Shown piece by piece: positions 5,843-7,038 of a DNA stretch of 7,038 nucleotides (the stretch's first letter is position 1; each line of letters begins with the position of its first letter). Below the pieces are notes generated by a model, which saw nothing but the letters and a program-made list of their open reading frames with translations, searched no databases and had not been told where the DNA came from. The DNA lies in NCBI GenBank assembly GCA_013298375.1, contig JAAFHM010000252.1:1-7038 (forward strand). Reading direction: 5' to 3'. A program made the position numbers and the translations under genes. This DNA is from Ignavibacteria bacterium (GTDB taxonomy: Bacteria > Bacteroidota > Ignavibacteria > Kapaibacteriales > UBA4661).

Positions 5843-6454
5843 ATGGCAAAACCACGATTTGAAGCGGCACTAAAGCACATTGCACAAGCAGATCCCATCA
5901 TGGGGAATGTTATCGAACAAAAGGGAGATTGCAAGCTTACACCCCATAAAGACACATTTTTCGTTCTATGCGATTCGATTATTTCCCAGCAACTTTCCGT
6001 GAAAGCCAGCGCAACAATTCTGAAGCGCTTTTGCGCCCTTTTCCCCAAGGACACACCAACGCCGGAACTGGTACTGAAACTGGACGATGACGATATACGC
6101 GCAGTTGGCTGCTCCGGCGCAAAGACGCGCTATTTGAAAGATTTGGCAACAAAGTTTTTGGATGGAACGCTTGAGCCGAAAAAATTTAGCAAAATGTCTG
6201 ATGAAGACTTGATTGCAACACTCACGCAGGTCAAAGGAATTGGTCGTTGGACGGCAGAAATGTACCTCATTTTTTCGCTTAATCGGCTCGATGTCATGGC
6301 GGTGGATGACTTGGGCTTGCGCAAAGCAATGATGCTCCTTTATGAATTACCCGAAATGCCGAAAGCCAAGGAAATGCTGGCGATTGCGGAAAAATGGCGA
6401 CCATACAGAAGCATTGCCTCGTGGTATTTGTGGCGGGTATTGGATAACATGTAA
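5843..6454 (+). CDS. AlkA/Mag-type DNA-3-methyladenine glycosylase (HhH-GPD superfamily)
   Basis: A monofunctional base-excision-repair glycosylase that should remove alkylated purines such as 3-methyladenine. At 203 residues it matches the compact Mag1-like form and lacks the N-terminal TBP-like domain of E. coli AlkA. Visible marks are SIISQQLSVKASATILKRF (45-63), the helix-hairpin-helix VKGIGRWTAEM (130-140, with W136 at the place of the conserved AlkA-type tryptophan), and DVMAVDDLGLRKA, in which D156 (second of D155-D156) corresponds to the catalytic aspartate. The later WRPYRSIASWYLWR (186-199) is the family's C-terminal signature. There is no Cys4 iron-sulphur motif, which separates it from EndoIII/MutY. 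It starts 11 nt after the DUF2141 stop without a clear Shine-Dalgarno sequence. It faces the minus-strand gene at the right edge, and no plus-strand terminator of its own is obvious. Substrate range cannot be read from sequence. Confidence 0.94.
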   Translation: MAKPRFEAALKHIAQADPIMGNVIEQKGDCKLTPHKDTFFVLCDSIISQQLSVKASATILKRFCALFPKDTPTPELVLKLDDDDIRAVGCSGAKTRYLKDLATKFLDGTLEPKKFSKMSDEDLIATLTQVKGIGRWTAEMYLIFSLNRLDVMAVDDLGLRKAMMLLYELPEMPKAKEMLAIAEKWRPYRSIASWYLWRVLDNM

Positions 6455-6459
6455 ATCAC

Positions 6460-6495
6460 AAAAAAACGCCCTACACTGTGGAAAGTATAGGACGT
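6460..6495 (-). terminator. rho-independent terminator of the right-edge minus-strand gene
   Basis: On the minus strand the arms 6495-6484 (ACGTCCTATACT) and 6477-6466 (AGTGTAGGGCGT) pair over 12 positions, including two G-U wobbles, around a 6-nt loop, and are followed by a run of 7 T (6466-6460, the first T being the last base of the arm). It begins 34 nt after the stop codon at 6530. On the plus strand the wobbles become A-C mismatches and no T-run follows, so it serves one direction only. Confidence 0.85.
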
Positions 6496-6529
6496 CGAAT
6501 GCAAGAAAAAACGAATGACTGACCGAAGA

Positions 6530-7038
6530 TTAGCGCTTTTTGCCCTTCACCGGAGGCGGCGTGTAGGCAAAGGGAATGCTAGTCTCAAAGGACGCTTGTT
6601 TGCTTGGTGTGCCGTTGAGAGTGTTTCGCATACCCGCATAAATACTGAATTTGATATTGGCGCTCATTTCTTTCGGCTGTTTTTCCAGAACACTCCGAAC
6701 CTTGAAAACTGCCGAGTACAAGCCATTTCCAAGGTCTTTTAGGTCTGAACTGATAAGTTCCACATCGGCAGTATTTTCCAATGCAGCCCCGATGATACTC
6801 ACATTTTCAAGGTTTTCCGCCGTGCCGTATTTATTGCCAACGTCCACAACCGATGGGCTGACTTGAATGCCGCTTATCTGCACGCGAAGCTCGCGCCAAT
6901 CGCCATCCATGCCCGTTACTGCTACTTTCATCATATCAATATCTGGTTCGCGCTGTTTGACGGGTTGTTCCAATTTTGGCAAAATTTCAACTTCCTCACC
7001 CGTGAAGGGCGAAATCCACGTAAGCCGCACCCACGCTG
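6530..7038 (-). CDS. hypothetical protein, C-terminal part (gene enters from right edge)
   Basis: The frame is open from the edge of the window to TAA at 6532-6530, about 168 codons. A GTG at 7030 could start a 166-residue protein, but codons before it are also open (Ala-Trp then Val-Arg-Leu-Thr-Trp), so the gene more likely continues to the right. The visible part reads SPFTGEEVEILPKLEQPVKQREPDIDMMKVAV, followed by an alternating hydrophobic, probably beta-sandwich region (VSIIGAALENTADVELISSDLKDLGNGLYSAVFKVR), and ends in a proline-rich, basic tail (AYTPPPVKGKKR). There is no membrane helix and no motif I recognise. The beta-rich segment could be an immunoglobulin-like or adhesin-type domain of a larger protein; this is speculation. 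It is followed by an intrinsic terminator, so it is the last gene of its transcript. Confidence 0.75.
   Translation of the reverse strand, partial: AWVRLTWISPFTGEEVEILPKLEQPVKQREPDIDMMKVAVTGMDGDWRELRVQISGIQVSPSVVDVGNKYGTAENLENVSIIGAALENTADVELISSDLKDLGNGLYSAVFKVRSVLEKQPKEMSANIKFSIYAGMRNTLNGTPSKQASFETSIPFAYTPPPVKGKKR

Overview
The window looks like chromosomal DNA of a Gram-negative bacterium, most probably from the Bacteroidota/Chlorobiota side. It carries an inner-membrane RND efflux pump with its periplasmic adaptor and a secreted DUF2141 protein (a family common in Bacteroidota and relatives). Most starts lack a strong Shine-Dalgarno sequence, and one gene has a TAnnTTTG promoter box of the Bacteroidota type. 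The phylum assignment is inference; there is no rRNA or other marker here.

Left part (1-4948). An RND permease on the minus strand (start at 2145, C-terminal third beyond the left edge) and its adaptor, also on the minus strand (4948-3890), frame a foreign-looking pair of genes: a plus-strand Uma2-type PD-(D/E)XK protein (2265-2774) and a minus-strand multi-pass membrane protein with a PH-like C-terminal region (3838-2768). These two converge and overlap by 7 bp. Adaptor and permease are usually adjacent in one operon, so this reads as an efflux operon split by an insertion of about 1.7 kb. The permease now starts behind a divergent intergenic gap that carries a 13-bp tandem repeat.

Middle (4949-5405). 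This is a 457-bp stretch without a convincing gene but rich in structure. It has a CTGACA-N6-TGTCAG palindrome that runs into an AGGAG Shine-Dalgarno sequence and a 40-codon small ORF. It also has a 135-bp MITE-like element (5188-5322) with perfect 19-bp terminal inverted repeats, flanked by 8-bp direct repeats and containing a second, nested 29-bp palindrome.

Right part (5406-7038). A secreted DUF2141 protein is followed after 11 nt by an AlkA/Mag-type DNA glycosylase of the HhH-GPD superfamily; they are probably co-transcribed. Facing them is the 3' part of an unrecognised minus-strand gene that enters from the right edge and ends in a clear intrinsic terminator (6460-6495).

I do not see a complete undescribed system. 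The best leads are the nested palindromic element, the interrupted pump operon with its PH-like membrane protein, and the palindrome/Shine-Dalgarno/small-ORF arrangement.
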